Positions 8,270 to 17,354 of a stretch of DNA of 64,000 nucleotides are shown here, in pieces. Source of the stretch: Marinobacter sp. CHS3-4. Its GTDB lineage: Bacteria; Pseudomonadota; Gammaproteobacteria; Pseudomonadales; Oleiphilaceae. How positions within the stretch are numbered: the stretch's first letter is position 1; each line of letters opens with the position of its first letter. The DNA lies in NCBI RefSeq assembly GCF_030053415.1, contig NZ_JASGBJ010000002.1, positions 1,116,001 through 1,180,000 of the forward strand, in the 5' to 3' direction. The notes under the pieces were generated by a model. It saw only the letters and a program-made list of their open reading frames with translations, had not been told where the DNA came from and searched no databases. Made by a program: the position numbers and the translations under genes.

Positions 8270-9046
8270 ATGCAAACACCGAACACCCACGATGTTCGGC
8301 GGCCTGTTGCCAAATTGGCCGTGCGAGTTGCGGTGACTGCCCTTTTGGCATTGTTTATGCCGGTGGCGGCTGCCGAATTACCAACTGAAAACGATAAAGG
8401 CTGGGATCTTCGTAAGGAAACCGATTCCATTCAGGTGTATACCATTGATCAGCCAAACTCCAGTTTCCAGGCCTTCAAGGCAGTGGCGATGCTGGACACC
8501 TCCATCGAGAACCTGATGGCGGTAATGATCAACCCCAAATCCTGCGTAGAGTGGGTTCATAATTGCTCCGAGTCCTACGCATTCGGTGACGGCGATTTTC
8601 GCGATCGTTACGCCTACTCCATCAATGATATGCCCTGGCCGGTTGCTGACCGGGACTATGTGCTGCGTATTCGCACCCACGGTAGCGAAAGTGAGGGCGA
8701 TATCATCATGGATCTGAACGCTGTGCCCCAGCGGCGGGACGTGAACGAAGACTACGTAAGAGTCGACCGCTCGGACACGCTTTACCGTTTCACTCCGATG
8801 GGTGATCAAACCCGCATGGTCTGGATTCAGCACACCGAACCGAATGGTTCCATACCTGGCTGGCTCGTGAATTCGCTGTTGGTGGATATCCCGATCAAGT
8901 CCATGGAAGAACTGGAACGGGTGGCCCGCAAAGATCGTTATCAGAACTACACACTGGTTTATGACGATGACGGGCACCTGACCGCCGTCGTTCCCGCGTC
9001 ATCAAACGCTCAATCAGGGGATGACGAGTCCGAGCCGAACAGCTAA
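8270..9046 (+). CDS. Exported START-domain protein
   Basis: A 258-residue protein with an N-terminal signal peptide (Ala/Val/Leu-rich stretch ending near Pro-Val-Ala-Ala-Ala-Glu, about residue 38) followed by a START / Bet v1-like lipid-binding domain. The segment Met-Pro-Trp-Pro-Val-Ala-Asp-Arg-Asp-Tyr-Val is typical of bacterial START proteins. These fold around a hydrophobic ligand; for this bacterial group no ligand is established. The ATG at 8270 is preceded by AAGGA 10 bases upstream; a GTG directly before it is also in frame. It stands apart from the min operon, with its own 186-base upstream region. Confidence 0.8.
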   Translation: MQTPNTHDVRRPVAKLAVRVAVTALLALFMPVAAAELPTENDKGWDLRKETDSIQVYTIDQPNSSFQAFKAVAMLDTSIENLMAVMINPKSCVEWVHNCSESYAFGDGDFRDRYAYSINDMPWPVADRDYVLRIRTHGSESEGDIIMDLNAVPQRRDVNEDYVRVDRSDTLYRFTPMGDQTRMVWIQHTEPNGSIPGWLVNSLLVDIPIKSMEELERVARKDRYQNYTLVYDDDGHLTAVVPASSNAQSGDDESEPNS

Positions 9047-9101
9047 GCTCTAGGTTAATGGAATGCCCCGCGCCTAACCGTCAATGGGAGCCTTATTGTC
9101 G

Positions 9102-9599
9102 ATGACCGTTCTCGCCCACGAGATCATGACCCCCAGCATCAAAGCCGTACCACAATCATGGACGATGGATCGGCTGGCAAGATTCCTCACCGACAACGAA
9201 ATCACCGGCAGCCCGGTGACCGACGATTCAGGCGAAATCGTCGGCATTGCCACTCTCAAGGACATCACCGAATTTCGTTGGAATGCCAGCCGCGCCGACA
9301 ACTCTGACAATCCCATGACGGCGGAGGAAGAGCAGGAAGCTCGTCGCTTGCGCATGGTCATTTTCGAGGAAATGGGAAAGGTGCCGGTAGAGGTAAGGGA
9401 CATCATGACACCCATCGTACTTTCCGTTGACGAGCAAACCCCGGTTCAGGACATTGCAGAACTGATGATGAAAGAGCATCTGCATCGAATCTTTATCACC
9501 AAAGAGAAAAAAATTACAGGTATCGTAACGACCTACGATATGCTGAAACTGATCTCCGACAAGGAGCTCACCCAACGCTGTGCCGGAAACGGCGGCTGA
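9102..9599 (+). CDS. CBS-domain pair protein
   Basis: The 165-residue protein consists almost only of two CBS domains. The first begins at Glu-Ile-Met-Thr-Pro-Ser and the second at Asp-Ile-Met-Thr-Pro-Ile (about residue 98). They are separated by a charged helical insert (Glu-Glu-Glu-Gln-Glu-Ala-Arg-Arg). CBS pairs bind adenosine nucleotides and act as energy sensors, but no partner domain is fused. Start choice is uncertain among ATG 9084, TTG 9096 and ATG 9102; GGGAG lies just before the last two. The PIN-PhoH gene follows 32 bases later, so co-transcription is likely. Confidence 0.8.
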   Translation: MTVLAHEIMTPSIKAVPQSWTMDRLARFLTDNEITGSPVTDDSGEIVGIATLKDITEFRWNASRADNSDNPMTAEEEQEARRLRMVIFEEMGKVPVEVRDIMTPIVLSVDEQTPVQDIAELMMKEHLHRIFITKEKKITGIVTTYDMLKLISDKELTQRCAGNGG

Positions 9600-9631
9600 C
9601 CAAAAGGTTGAACAGAGAGGTATCGCACCCT

Positions 9632-11017
9632 ATGCCAAGAGCATCGCAGGCTCGCAGAAAGATGTATGTCCTCGACACCAATGTGCTGATCCACGACCCC
9701 AACGCCCTCCTGAATTTTGAAGAACACGATGTCATCCTGCCGATGACGGTCCTTGAAGAACTCGACAGCCTCAAATCCGGAAAACAAGCCGTCGCCGCCG
9801 ATTGCCGTCAGGCCATCCGCAACATCGACAAATTGCTGGGTGATGCCAGCCCTCGAGACATCGAAAAAGGCGTTCCCATCGTCAGAGCCAAGAAAGCAGA
9901 GCCACTCGGCGCCCTGTCGATTCTGATGAGCACTGAATACCACGGCAACCACGGCCTGCCAGAGCACCTCAACGATAACAAGATCATCAATACCCTTGCC
10001 GCCTTGCAGGCCCGCCATCAGGATCGGGACATCATTCTGGTCAGCAAAGACATCAATATGCGGCTCAAGGCCCGCGGCTTTGGTGTGGAGGCTCAGGACT
10101 ACCACAACGACATGTTGCTGGATGACATTGACCTGCTGCCCAAAGGGTATAAAGAATTTTCAAATTCCTTCTGGGACACCATCGAAAAGGTGGAAACCAT
10201 CCAGCGGGAAGGCATAACCGAGCATATCCTGAGAAAGGAAGGCGAGCTCGCCAAGTTGACGATCAATGAATTTGTCATTGACGAGCAGGGGTTCGTTGGC
10301 AAGGTTTCCGATGTCAGTGAAGACCAACTTGTTATCCGCGACCTCCATCAGCACGATCTGATGAACGAGGAAGTCTGGGGACTGATTCCCAGGGACATCT
10401 ACCAGGCCATCGCGCTGAACCTCCTGCTGGATCCGGACATTCATCTGGTCAACCTCACCGGCTCGGCGGGTTCCGGTAAAACCATTCTGGCGCTTGCTGC
10501 CTGCATCGAAATGACTGTGGCGAGCAAGATCTATAAACGCATCATTGCCACCCGCAGCACCCAGGGGCTGGATGAAGATATTGGTTTCCTGCCCGGCACG
10601 GAAGCGGAAAAAATGGAGCCCTGGCTGGGTGCCATCGTGGACAACCTTGAGGCACTCCACGAAGACGACGAGAACATGACCGCCAGCGTGGACTACATCC
10701 TCAGCAAAGTGCCGCTGCACTTTAAATCCATGAACTACATTCGTGGCCGCAGCTTCCAGCACAGCCTGATCATTATTGATGAATCACAAAACCTGACGCC
10801 GCACCAGATCAAAACTATCATTACCCGTGCGGGTAATGGTTCCAAAGTGATCTGTCTGGGCAACCTTGCACAGATCGATACGCCCTACTTGAGCTCGCTG
10901 AGTTCGGGCCTGACCTACATGACCGAGCGGTTCAAGAGCTTCCGGCATGGGGGTCACATTCACCTGCAGGGCGTCCCAAGGTCTGTTCTGGCGGAGTATG
11001 CGGAGGCCAATCTCTGA
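9632..11017 (+). CDS. PIN-PhoH family protein (PhoH2-like RNase/ATPase)
   Basis: A 461-residue two-domain protein. The N-terminal PIN nuclease domain starts at Tyr-Val-Leu-Asp-Thr-Asn-Val-Leu with further acidic residues (Leu-Glu-Glu-Leu-Asp). The C-terminal PhoH ATPase has a Walker A Gly-Ser-Ala-Gly-Ser-Gly-Lys-Thr near residues 277-284 and a Walker B Leu-Ile-Ile-Ile-Asp-Glu-Ser-Gln. PhoH2-type proteins unwind and cut RNA; some relatives pair with an antitoxin, which I do not see here. Despite the name it need not be phosphate regulated: no Pho box is visible nearby. An alternative TTG start lies at 9608. Confidence 0.88.
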   Translation: MPRASQARRKMYVLDTNVLIHDPNALLNFEEHDVILPMTVLEELDSLKSGKQAVAADCRQAIRNIDKLLGDASPRDIEKGVPIVRAKKAEPLGALSILMSTEYHGNHGLPEHLNDNKIINTLAALQARHQDRDIILVSKDINMRLKARGFGVEAQDYHNDMLLDDIDLLPKGYKEFSNSFWDTIEKVETIQREGITEHILRKEGELAKLTINEFVIDEQGFVGKVSDVSEDQLVIRDLHQHDLMNEEVWGLIPRDIYQAIALNLLLDPDIHLVNLTGSAGSGKTILALAACIEMTVASKIYKRIIATRSTQGLDEDIGFLPGTEAEKMEPWLGAIVDNLEALHEDDENMTASVDYILSKVPLHFKSMNYIRGRSFQHSLIIIDESQNLTPHQIKTIITRAGNGSKVICLGNLAQIDTPYLSSLSSGLTYMTERFKSFRHGGHIHLQGVPRSVLAEYAEANL

Positions 11018-11057
11018 TCTTCATGCCCCGGCCGGCACGCAACAGGAAAACTGGCCT

Positions 11058-12626
11058 ATGTCGATTTCAACGAAAACGGCACTCCCCATCATTCTGATGG
11101 CCATCCTGTTGTCGCTGTCGGCTTTTCTGATTCAGCGCAACCTGATTCTGCCCGCCTTCACAAACATCGAAAAAGACCAGGCCAAAGACAACATCGACAG
11201 GGTCGTTCGTCGTCTGGAGGGTGAACTGAGAACAGTCGATTTCACGGTTTATGACTGGTCGTCCTGGGATGACACCTATCGTTTTCTGGAAGACCAGAAC
11301 GATGCCTACGTTTCTTCAAACCTGAATGCTGACACCTTCTGGAATTACGGTTTTGAAATCGCCCTGATGATGGACATGGAGGGTACACCTGTTTGGGCGG
11401 GCGTTTATGACTTCCAGGCCGAAGAGGGCAGCGTGGACCAGACCGGGCGGCATCTGGCCGACATCCTTTCCACCGCCAACAGACTGAGCCAACAAATCGA
11501 CCTGGAAGCCGACATTGACGATCGCAAGATCAGCGGTGTGTTTGAACTGGACGGCACACCAGTTCTGTATTCCATGCGACCAGTGCATCGAAGTGACGGA
11601 TCTGGAGAACCCCGAGGATTCGTAATGTTCGGTCAACGATTGAGCGCAAAACGACTGGCCGACCTCGCCCAGCAAATTGTTCTGACATTCACGGTAGCAC
11701 CGGTTAACCAGCAGACTCTGAGCGACACAACAACGCCTTATACCATCAAGGCGCTGGATGACGAACATTTGAAGGCGACCAGATTACTGACTGTCGACAA
11801 CAAGCCGCAGCTTGAAGCCTCTGTCATTCTGGAAAGGAACATCGCCCGACTCGGCTCGGAGATAACCCTTTATAGCGTTTCCGTGTTTGTATTACTGAGC
11901 CTGGTGTTGTCTGCCATGCTTCTGGTGCTTTTCCGCAATCTTGTCGTGCGGCCCATACTGGACCTCAAGCGCGATATATCCAGTATCTCGAACGCCATGG
12001 ATTATTCCATGCGGGCACAGATCCGAAACCATGACGAAATCGGACTGTTGTCCCAAGAGTTCAATTCCATGCTAAACGTCATCGAGTCCAATAATAGACA
12101 ACTGAAAAAGCTCACCGAGACCGATCCCCTGACCGGTCTTTACAATCGCCTGGCGCTGGACCGAAAACTGCAGCAGGCGTGGAGTATCCTGACCCGTACC
12201 GGTGACCCGCTGTCGGTATTGTTGATTGATATCGATCATTTCAAAGCTTTCAACGACCACTACGGGCACTTGGCCGGCGATGATTGCCTTATCCGAATTG
12301 CCAGTATTCTTCAGGATACGATCAAAAGAGATACCGATATGGTCGCGCGATACGGGGGCGAGGAGTTTCTGATTGTTCTGCCGGGCACGTCCGCACGGGA
12401 CGCCCAGATCATTGCCAAGAGCCTGATAGACGCAGTGGCCGAAGCAAGAATCGAGCATCATCTCAGTATGGTAAAACCTTACGTCACGGTCAGCGTGGGA
12501 CTCTCTGCCGTTACACCTTCCCCGGAATACAGCCTTAAAGAACTTATCAGCTCTGCTGACAAAGCACTGTATCGAGCCAAGGAGCAGGGACGTAATTGTG
12601 TCTGCTCAGCGCCACCTTCGGGCTAG
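11058..12626 (+). CDS. Diguanylate cyclase with periplasmic CHASE4 sensor
   Basis: This 522-residue membrane protein has an N-terminal membrane helix (about 8-30), a periplasmic CHASE4-like domain (Val-Tyr-Asp-Trp-Ser-Ser-Trp-Asp-Asp is typical), a second helix near 275-295, a HAMP linker and a C-terminal GGDEF domain. The active-site motif reads Gly-Gly-Glu-Glu-Phe (about 433-437). Arg-Asp-Thr-Asp five residues before it is an intact RxxD inhibitory site. It should make cyclic di-GMP in response to an extracytoplasmic signal and be product-inhibited. It follows the PhoH gene by 40 bases. The signal is unknown. Confidence 0.9.
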   Translation: MSISTKTALPIILMAILLSLSAFLIQRNLILPAFTNIEKDQAKDNIDRVVRRLEGELRTVDFTVYDWSSWDDTYRFLEDQNDAYVSSNLNADTFWNYGFEIALMMDMEGTPVWAGVYDFQAEEGSVDQTGRHLADILSTANRLSQQIDLEADIDDRKISGVFELDGTPVLYSMRPVHRSDGSGEPRGFVMFGQRLSAKRLADLAQQIVLTFTVAPVNQQTLSDTTTPYTIKALDDEHLKATRLLTVDNKPQLEASVILERNIARLGSEITLYSVSVFVLLSLVLSAMLLVLFRNLVVRPILDLKRDISSISNAMDYSMRAQIRNHDEIGLLSQEFNSMLNVIESNNRQLKKLTETDPLTGLYNRLALDRKLQQAWSILTRTGDPLSVLLIDIDHFKAFNDHYGHLAGDDCLIRIASILQDTIKRDTDMVARYGGEEFLIVLPGTSARDAQIIAKSLIDAVAEARIEHHLSMVKPYVTVSVGLSAVTPSPEYSLKELISSADKALYRAKEQGRNCVCSAPPSG

Positions 12627-12642
12627 CCAGCAACCAAACTTT

Positions 12643-13065
12643 TCATCGGCCCTGCAACGTAGCGATGACACGCCGACCGCCAACGCTGTTCCGGTGTTCG
12701 CAGAGGTAAATACCCTGCCAGGTGCCCAATGCCAACCGGCCATCCCGCACAGGTAACGTCAGTGATGGGCCAATCAGCACGCTTTTGATGTGTGCGGGCA
12801 TGTCATCTGGCCCTTCCATCGTATGCTCATAGTGTGGCGCGTTTTCCGGAACCATCACGTTTAAGTGGCGCTCCAGGTCGCCTCGCACATCCGGGTCGGC
12901 GTTTTCGTTCACTGCCAGAGACGCAGACGTGTGTTGGATAAACAAATGAAGCAGTCCCACCTGGCAATCGCCCAGGTTCGGAACCCGGGCGAGCAATTCG
13001 CGTGTCACCAGATGAAAGCCCCTGGGCATGGGCGGCAATTCAATGATTGTTTGTTCCCAGATCAT
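12643..13065 (-). CDS. YjbQ family protein (UPF0047)
   Basis: A 140-residue protein of the YjbQ/UPF0047 family, recognised by His-Thr-Ser-Ala-Ser-Leu-Ala-Val-Asn-Glu-Asn-Ala-Asp-Pro-Asp-Val and the C-terminal Leu-Gly-Thr-Trp-Gln-Gly-Ile-Tyr-Leu-Cys-Glu. Members form trimers with conserved His/Asp; weak thiamine phosphate synthase activity has been reported for some, but the true role is unclear. The ATG at 13065 has GGAGG 5 bases upstream. It begins 16 bases after the M14-type gene and is probably the last gene of the operon that starts near 17265. Confidence 0.88.
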   Translation of the reverse strand: MIWEQTIIELPPMPRGFHLVTRELLARVPNLGDCQVGLLHLFIQHTSASLAVNENADPDVRGDLERHLNVMVPENAPHYEHTMEGPDDMPAHIKSVLIGPSLTLPVRDGRLALGTWQGIYLCEHRNSVGGRRVIATLQGR

Positions 13066-13080
13066 CACTGCCTCCGTGGG

Positions 13081-14148
13081 TTACTTCTGATTCTCATCCC
13101 AGGGATGCACAGGGACAACCGCATCACCGACGTCTGATTCATAGCTGCTGCGGAAATAATCCATGGCTTTTTCTGCCTCGCTGAGTTCGTCGAACCGGGC
13201 AATGTGGTAGATCGCCTCGCCCTCGTTTACCAGGGGCAGATTATTCACGCAAATGACAATGCCTGAACAGGGAGACACCACAGCGTTTTCCGATTCACCG
13301 AACGGATCGGCCACCATGGCCAACCGTTGGCCCTTGCGAACCTTCTGCCCCAGACGGGCGACCGGGCGCATGATGCCGTCTGTATCAGTGCGCACCCACT
13401 GCGAATTCGCGGCCGTTTCTGAGCGCTTCTTGGGCGCTTTGGGGCCTTTGCGGGCAGGGATCATTTCCAGGTTGCGCATCACGCGAACGACGCCTTTGAC
13501 ACCACTCGAAATCACCACCTCGTCAAACCTAAGGGCTTCGCCGCCCTCGAACGTGATTACCGGAATGTCCTGGGAGTCGGCGTAGGCTCGCAGGCTGCCT
13601 TCACGCAGGCTGGCGTTGATAATGATGGGCGCGCCGAACGCTTCCGCCATGCGGGTGGTTTCCGGGTTTTTCAGCTCGGCCCGAATCTGAGGCAGGTTGA
13701 ACCGATGAATTGCGCCGGTGTGCAAATCGATGATGTGCGAGACATTTTCCATGATCTGCGTGCGCAACAGATAGGCAATGCGCCCACCCAGCGAGCCGCT
13801 CTCTGTGCCGGGAAAACACCGGTTCAGATCCCGCCTGTCCGGCAGATAACGGGTGCGCTGCACAAATCCAAAGATGTTGACGATGGGCACTGCGACCAGA
13901 GTGCCCCGCAGGTGTCTCAAAGCGGAATTCTTCAACACCCGGCGAACAATCTCTACGCCGTTAATCTCATCACCATGGATAGCGCCACACACCATCAATA
14001 CCGGACCCGGCCGACGGCCATGAACCACTTCGACCGGAATATGGAGAGGCGTGTGGGTGTAGAGTTTGGCAACTGGCACCTCAACTGTTTTTCGGGTACC
14101 TGCAGGAATTTCTTCTCCTGCAATCACAAAGGGCGAGCGTGCCGCCAT
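13081..14148 (-). CDS. Succinylglutamate desuccinylase/aspartoacylase-family (M14-type) enzyme next to rimK
   Basis: The 355-residue protein has the zinc site of this metallo-hydrolase family: His58 and Glu61 in Ala-Ile-His-Gly-Asp-Glu, His143 in Asp-Leu-His-Thr-Gly, and an acidic Thr-Phe-Glu-Gly-Gly-Glu motif at about 199-204 supplying the catalytic Glu. A basic linker (about 230-245) leads to a C-terminal barrel-sandwich-like region resembling a biotinyl/lipoyl fold. Relatives cleave N-acyl groups or amide bonds next to glutamate or aspartate. It starts just after the rimK stop (TGATATG), so the two are coupled. A role in trimming glutamate tails made by RimK is an inference. Confidence 0.82.
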   Translation of the reverse strand: MAARSPFVIAGEEIPAGTRKTVEVPVAKLYTHTPLHIPVEVVHGRRPGPVLMVCGAIHGDEINGVEIVRRVLKNSALRHLRGTLVAVPIVNIFGFVQRTRYLPDRRDLNRCFPGTESGSLGGRIAYLLRTQIMENVSHIIDLHTGAIHRFNLPQIRAELKNPETTRMAEAFGAPIIINASLREGSLRAYADSQDIPVITFEGGEALRFDEVVISSGVKGVVRVMRNLEMIPARKGPKAPKKRSETAANSQWVRTDTDGIMRPVARLGQKVRKGQRLAMVADPFGESENAVVSPCSGIVICVNNLPLVNEGEAIYHIARFDELSEAEKAMDYFRSSYESDVGDAVVPVHPWDENQK

Positions 14149-14149
14149 A

Positions 14150-15058
14150 TCAACCGCCCCCGCCTTTGGTGCGAGTTTTCCAGGGCTTCTGGTTTTTCTC
14201 GGTCCAGTTAATGATCATGCCCGCGATGTTCTTGCCGGTAGCAGTTTCAATACCTTCCAGCCCGGGCGAGGAATTCACTTCCATCACCAGCGGGCCCCGG
14301 CTGGAACGAAGCAGATCCACACCGGCGACGTTCAGGCCCATGGCTTTCGCCGCCGCTATCGCCGTGCGACGCTCCTGCGGTGTGATGCGAACCAGCGAAG
14401 CGGTACCACCGCGGTGCAGGTTGGAACGAAATTCGCCTTCACCACCCTGGCGCTTCATGGCGGCAATCACTTTGTCACCAATAACAAAGCAGCGAATATC
14501 GGCACCACCGGCTTCCTTGATGAATTCCTGAACCAGGATATCTGCTTTCAGGCCCATGAAGGCTTCAATCACACTTTCCGCCGCTTTGCGGGTTTCGGCC
14601 AGCACCACACCAATGCCCTGGGTGCCTTGCAACAGTTTGATGACCACCGGTGCGCCACCCACCATTTGCAACAGTTCGGGGACGTTATCCGGCTTGTTCG
14701 CGAAACCGGTCACCGGCATGCCAACGCCTTTTCGGGCCAGCAGCTGCAGCGAGCGAAGCTTGTCCCTGGAACGGGTGATGGCAACGGATTCGTTCAGTGG
14801 AAACACACCCATCATCTCGAACTGGCGCAGCACGGCCGTACCGTAGAAGGTCACCGAGGCGCCGATACGAGGGATCACCACATCGAAATTTTCAAGCACT
14901 TCTTCGTGGTAGTGAATTCTGGGGTCAGCCGACGTGATATTCATTGAGCAGTGCAGTGCATCAATGACCTTTACGTCATGCCCTTTATTAATACCCTCTT
15001 CTACCAGGCGACGGGTGGAATAGAGGTGTCGGTTTCGCGACAGAATCGCAATCTTCAT
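14150..15058 (-). CDS. rimK: Ribosomal protein S6 glutamate ligase RimK
   Basis: RimK (302 aa; about 300 in E. coli) is an ATP-grasp ligase that adds glutamates to the C-terminus of ribosomal protein S6. Visible are the N-terminal Ile-Ala-Ile-Leu-Ser-Arg, the ATP-grasp core with Leu-Leu-Gln-Gly-Thr-Gln-Gly-Ile-Gly, the Val-Gln-Glu-Phe-Ile hinge and the metal-binding Met-Glu-Val-Asn-Ser-Ser-Pro-Gly. Its start overlaps the rimB stop by one base. The substrate gene rpsF lies at 46110-46532 and ends in three glutamates. In Pseudomonas, RimK activity responds to RimA, RimB and cyclic di-GMP. Confidence 0.93.
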   Translation of the reverse strand: MKIAILSRNRHLYSTRRLVEEGINKGHDVKVIDALHCSMNITSADPRIHYHEEVLENFDVVIPRIGASVTFYGTAVLRQFEMMGVFPLNESVAITRSRDKLRSLQLLARKGVGMPVTGFANKPDNVPELLQMVGGAPVVIKLLQGTQGIGVVLAETRKAAESVIEAFMGLKADILVQEFIKEAGGADIRCFVIGDKVIAAMKRQGGEGEFRSNLHRGGTASLVRITPQERRTAIAAAKAMGLNVAGVDLLRSSRGPLVMEVNSSPGLEGIETATGKNIAGMIINWTEKNQKPWKTRTKGGGG

Positions 15059-15552
15059 TATTTCGTCCTTAGAGCCGGCTCACCGGCAAGGTAGGAACAT
15101 TCAGGAACTACAAATGCCCGGCCAGCCATTGCCGTGCGGCCAAGCAGCATTCGAAAACGCATGGAATCCCGATTGGTCAGAGTCATTTCAATGGGCCATT
15201 CCTCACCGCCGATGATCAGCCGGGTTTCAATCACCAGCCTCAATTCCTTGTGCCCGCCAGAATCCGACACGTTACGTTCATCCAATATAGGGGCATCACA
15301 TTCCACCACCTGGTGCAGGTCATTCTGCACCGGGTGGACCCAGAATTTCACCCGCCGCTGGCCGTCCAGCGTGTAGGGCTCGGTGCGGAACGTATGCAAA
15401 CAGGAGGTTCTGGCGCCAGTATCGACTTTGGCTTTGATTCTGCCAATATCAAACTCCGGCAAAGACACCCATTCCCGCCAGCCCAGGGGCATCTTGTCCT
15501 CGATGCTGTTCAACGCTGGGCCGTTGGTACTCTCATCCTTTTTGGTCGGCAT
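15058..15552 (-). CDS. rimB: RimB-like retropepsin-fold protease (PF05618)
   Basis: This 164-residue protein has the Asp44-Thr-Gly-Ala motif of retroviral-type aspartic proteases in Lys-Val-Asp-Thr-Gly-Ala-Arg-Thr-Ser, and a later Leu-Leu-Gly-Arg-Thr-Ala. Databases often call the family an ATP-dependent zinc protease, but the sequence shows an aspartyl-protease-like site. In Pseudomonas the homologue RimB works with RimK in controlling S6 glutamylation. The ATG at 15552 lies 20 bases inside mscS, behind a GGAG, and rimK starts at its stop, so the three genes are coupled. No separate rimA is obvious. Confidence 0.8.
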   Translation of the reverse strand: MPTKKDESTNGPALNSIEDKMPLGWREWVSLPEFDIGRIKAKVDTGARTSCLHTFRTEPYTLDGQRRVKFWVHPVQNDLHQVVECDAPILDERNVSDSGGHKELRLVIETRLIIGGEEWPIEMTLTNRDSMRFRMLLGRTAMAGRAFVVPECSYLAGEPALRTK

Positions 15553-16420
15553 CCTGCTCTCCTGCCTTGGGTAAATGCTCCGGGCTTAACAACTGAACCC
15601 GGAAAGGTTCGGAATGGCTACCCGCGTACACACTGGTGTGGGGGAAGGGAATCTCGATACCTTCGTCGTCCAGCGCCTGTTTTATATCCACCATCATCTG
15701 GCTTCTACCTTCCAGCACCTTATCGCTTGGCAACCAGAAGGAAAACTGCAGATCCACTGAAGAAGGCCCGAACCCCGTGACCAGAACAAAGGCCTTGGGT
15801 TCTTCGAGGCTGTGGGGGTTCTTCCGGGCCAGATCAAGCAATAACGTCTCTACACGGCTAACGTCTTCGGCGTAGGCAATGCCTACCATCAGGTCCAGGC
15901 GACGGATCGGGAATCGAGAGCGATTCACCACGCGGGTTTTTATCAGCGTTTCGTTCGGAATTCGTACATACAGGTTGTCTGGCGTGCGCAGCTTTACGCT
16001 CAGCATATCAATGGCAACGACTTCGCCGATGGTGCCTTCTACCTCGATCACGTTCCCAATTTCAAACGGTTTTTCGACAAGCAGAAACAGGCCGCTGATC
16101 ATATTGGACGCGGACGTCTGCGACGCAAAACCAACGGCAACGGTCAATATCCCGGCGGCGCCCAACACCACGTCCAGTGAAAATCCCGCTTCCCGTAGCG
16201 CCGCAACCAGAAAAATCACAAGAACGACGTAGAACACCAGCCGCCGCATCATCACCGTGTGGTGACGAGAGGCCCGCTCCTGCATGAACCTGGTTACGCC
16301 ACGTGCCGACAGGGACGCCAGAACACCACCCAATACCACCAGGAAGCACACGCCAATCCATTTGCCCCATTGGATATTGGCTATGAACGCAGTGAACCCC
16401 GTTTGAAGTTCTTCAGGCAA
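15533..16420 (-). CDS. Small mechanosensitive channel (MscS family)
   Basis: The 295-residue protein has an N-terminal membrane helix region, then the MscS pore-lining TM3 and beta domain: Gly-Ala-Ala-Gly-Ile-Leu-Thr-Val-Ala-Val-Gly-Phe-Ala and Val-Glu-Lys-Pro-Phe-Glu-Ile-Gly-Asn. The C-terminal domain ends in Pro-Phe-Pro-His-Thr. Such channels open under membrane tension to release solutes on osmotic downshock. It is the second gene of a minus-strand run, 27 bases after a DUF432-like gene and overlapping rimB by 20 bases. The coupling to a ribosome-modification cassette is the unusual part. Confidence 0.92.
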   Translation of the reverse strand: MPEELQTGFTAFIANIQWGKWIGVCFLVVLGGVLASLSARGVTRFMQERASRHHTVMMRRLVFYVVLVIFLVAALREAGFSLDVVLGAAGILTVAVGFASQTSASNMISGLFLLVEKPFEIGNVIEVEGTIGEVVAIDMLSVKLRTPDNLYVRIPNETLIKTRVVNRSRFPIRRLDLMVGIAYAEDVSRVETLLLDLARKNPHSLEEPKAFVLVTGFGPSSVDLQFSFWLPSDKVLEGRSQMMVDIKQALDDEGIEIPFPHTSVYAGSHSEPFRVQLLSPEHLPKAGEQDADQKG

Positions 16421-16446
16421 AAGACAGTCTCCGTTGCAAAGAAAGA

Positions 16447-17265
16447 TTATCCGAACATTCGGTCGTAAGCTTTAATCAGGCCGCCGCGGGACGTTTGCTC
16501 CCTTGCAGCGGTCACCAGGGAACAGTCACCTGCTTCCGCAACCACCCCTGAATCGACCCGAAGCCGGGCCGAATTCATGCCCGACTCACAATACACCGTC
16601 ACCCTCGGCGTCCAAAGTTGCCCCTGCTTATTTCGATGCAACGATAGCAACGGAGTGGGCAAACTGAACCTTTCCAGCAACAGAGGTTCGTCCTGCTGAT
16701 TAACGATTCGCACAGGCGTGATGGCTCGCCATGGGCGCTTGGGTACCGCATCGAGCACGAGCCGGGCGAAGGTTGCGGCGGAATAGCAGAGCTCCCCTTC
16801 CATTGTATTCCTGCCTACCCAGGTCATCATCGGGTCAGCGAGCGGGAGCTCAAGCAATTGGGTTTGCTTGTTACCCACCAGAATGCGCATCCACAGGAGG
16901 GTGCCCACGTATATGGTGCATTCGGTGTCTGCAGGAATGGTCAGTGGCTGATAGGGGCGTATCACCATGGCCAAACGCGACATGACTGGTTGGTAAACGA
17001 CCTCGTGGCCAGCGCCAGGCCGCACAAAACGCTGAACGGCCAGATCTGGATTTGGCGCAGTGTCGGTAACCGTTTGCAGCCAACGTTCCTGATCGTCGTC
17101 TTCGGCCATGCGCCGGAAACGAACCTGCCATTCCTGGTCAAGACAACTGACCCAGACCTGAGTATGGCTCAGTTCATGGTAGTGGGTTTCGCCCGGGTTC
17201 AGGTTGTAGGCTGTGGCCCATTGGCCGTCCTCCATAATTATCTTGGCGTCTTCCTTTCTGGTCAT
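16447..17265 (-). CDS. Conserved protein, possibly DUF432, upstream of mscS
   Basis: This 272-residue protein has no signal peptide or membrane segment. It is rich in Trp, Arg and beta-prone stretches, with Cys-Thr-Ile-Tyr-Val-Gly-Thr-Leu-Leu-Trp in the middle and Ala-Tyr-Asp-Arg-Met-Phe-Gly at the end. I think it fits the DUF432 family, often found beside MscS channels, but I am not certain. It is the first gene of the run through mscS-rimB-rimK, 27 bases before mscS, so a role with the channel is a reasonable guess. Function unknown. Confidence 0.6.
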   Translation of the reverse strand: MTRKEDAKIIMEDGQWATAYNLNPGETHYHELSHTQVWVSCLDQEWQVRFRRMAEDDDQERWLQTVTDTAPNPDLAVQRFVRPGAGHEVVYQPVMSRLAMVIRPYQPLTIPADTECTIYVGTLLWMRILVGNKQTQLLELPLADPMMTWVGRNTMEGELCYSAATFARLVLDAVPKRPWRAITPVRIVNQQDEPLLLERFSLPTPLLSLHRNKQGQLWTPRVTVYCESGMNSARLRVDSGVVAEAGDCSLVTAAREQTSRGGLIKAYDRMFG

Positions 17266-17292
17266 TGCGGCCTGCTTTCGTCTATCAAAGCT

Positions 17293-17328
17293 GAGAACTT
17301 ATTGGAGAACTCGTTGGAGAACTCGTTG
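17293..17328. repeat. 12-bp tandem repeat, three copies
   Basis: Three direct 12-base units: GAGAACTTATTG at 17293, GAGAACTCGTTG at 17305 and the same at 17317. They lie between the divergent DUF432-like and photolyase genes, just before an exact TATAAT at 17355-17360. They could be operator sites or a slippage product. Confidence 0.7.
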
Positions 17329-17354
17329 GATAGGTCCTTGAGTTTATTAATAAC

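Noticed and set aside
9632..11017. PIN-PhoH as part of a toxin-antitoxin pair (PhoAT-like)
   Set aside because: The upstream neighbour is a CBS protein, not a small antitoxin, and no other candidate precedes it.
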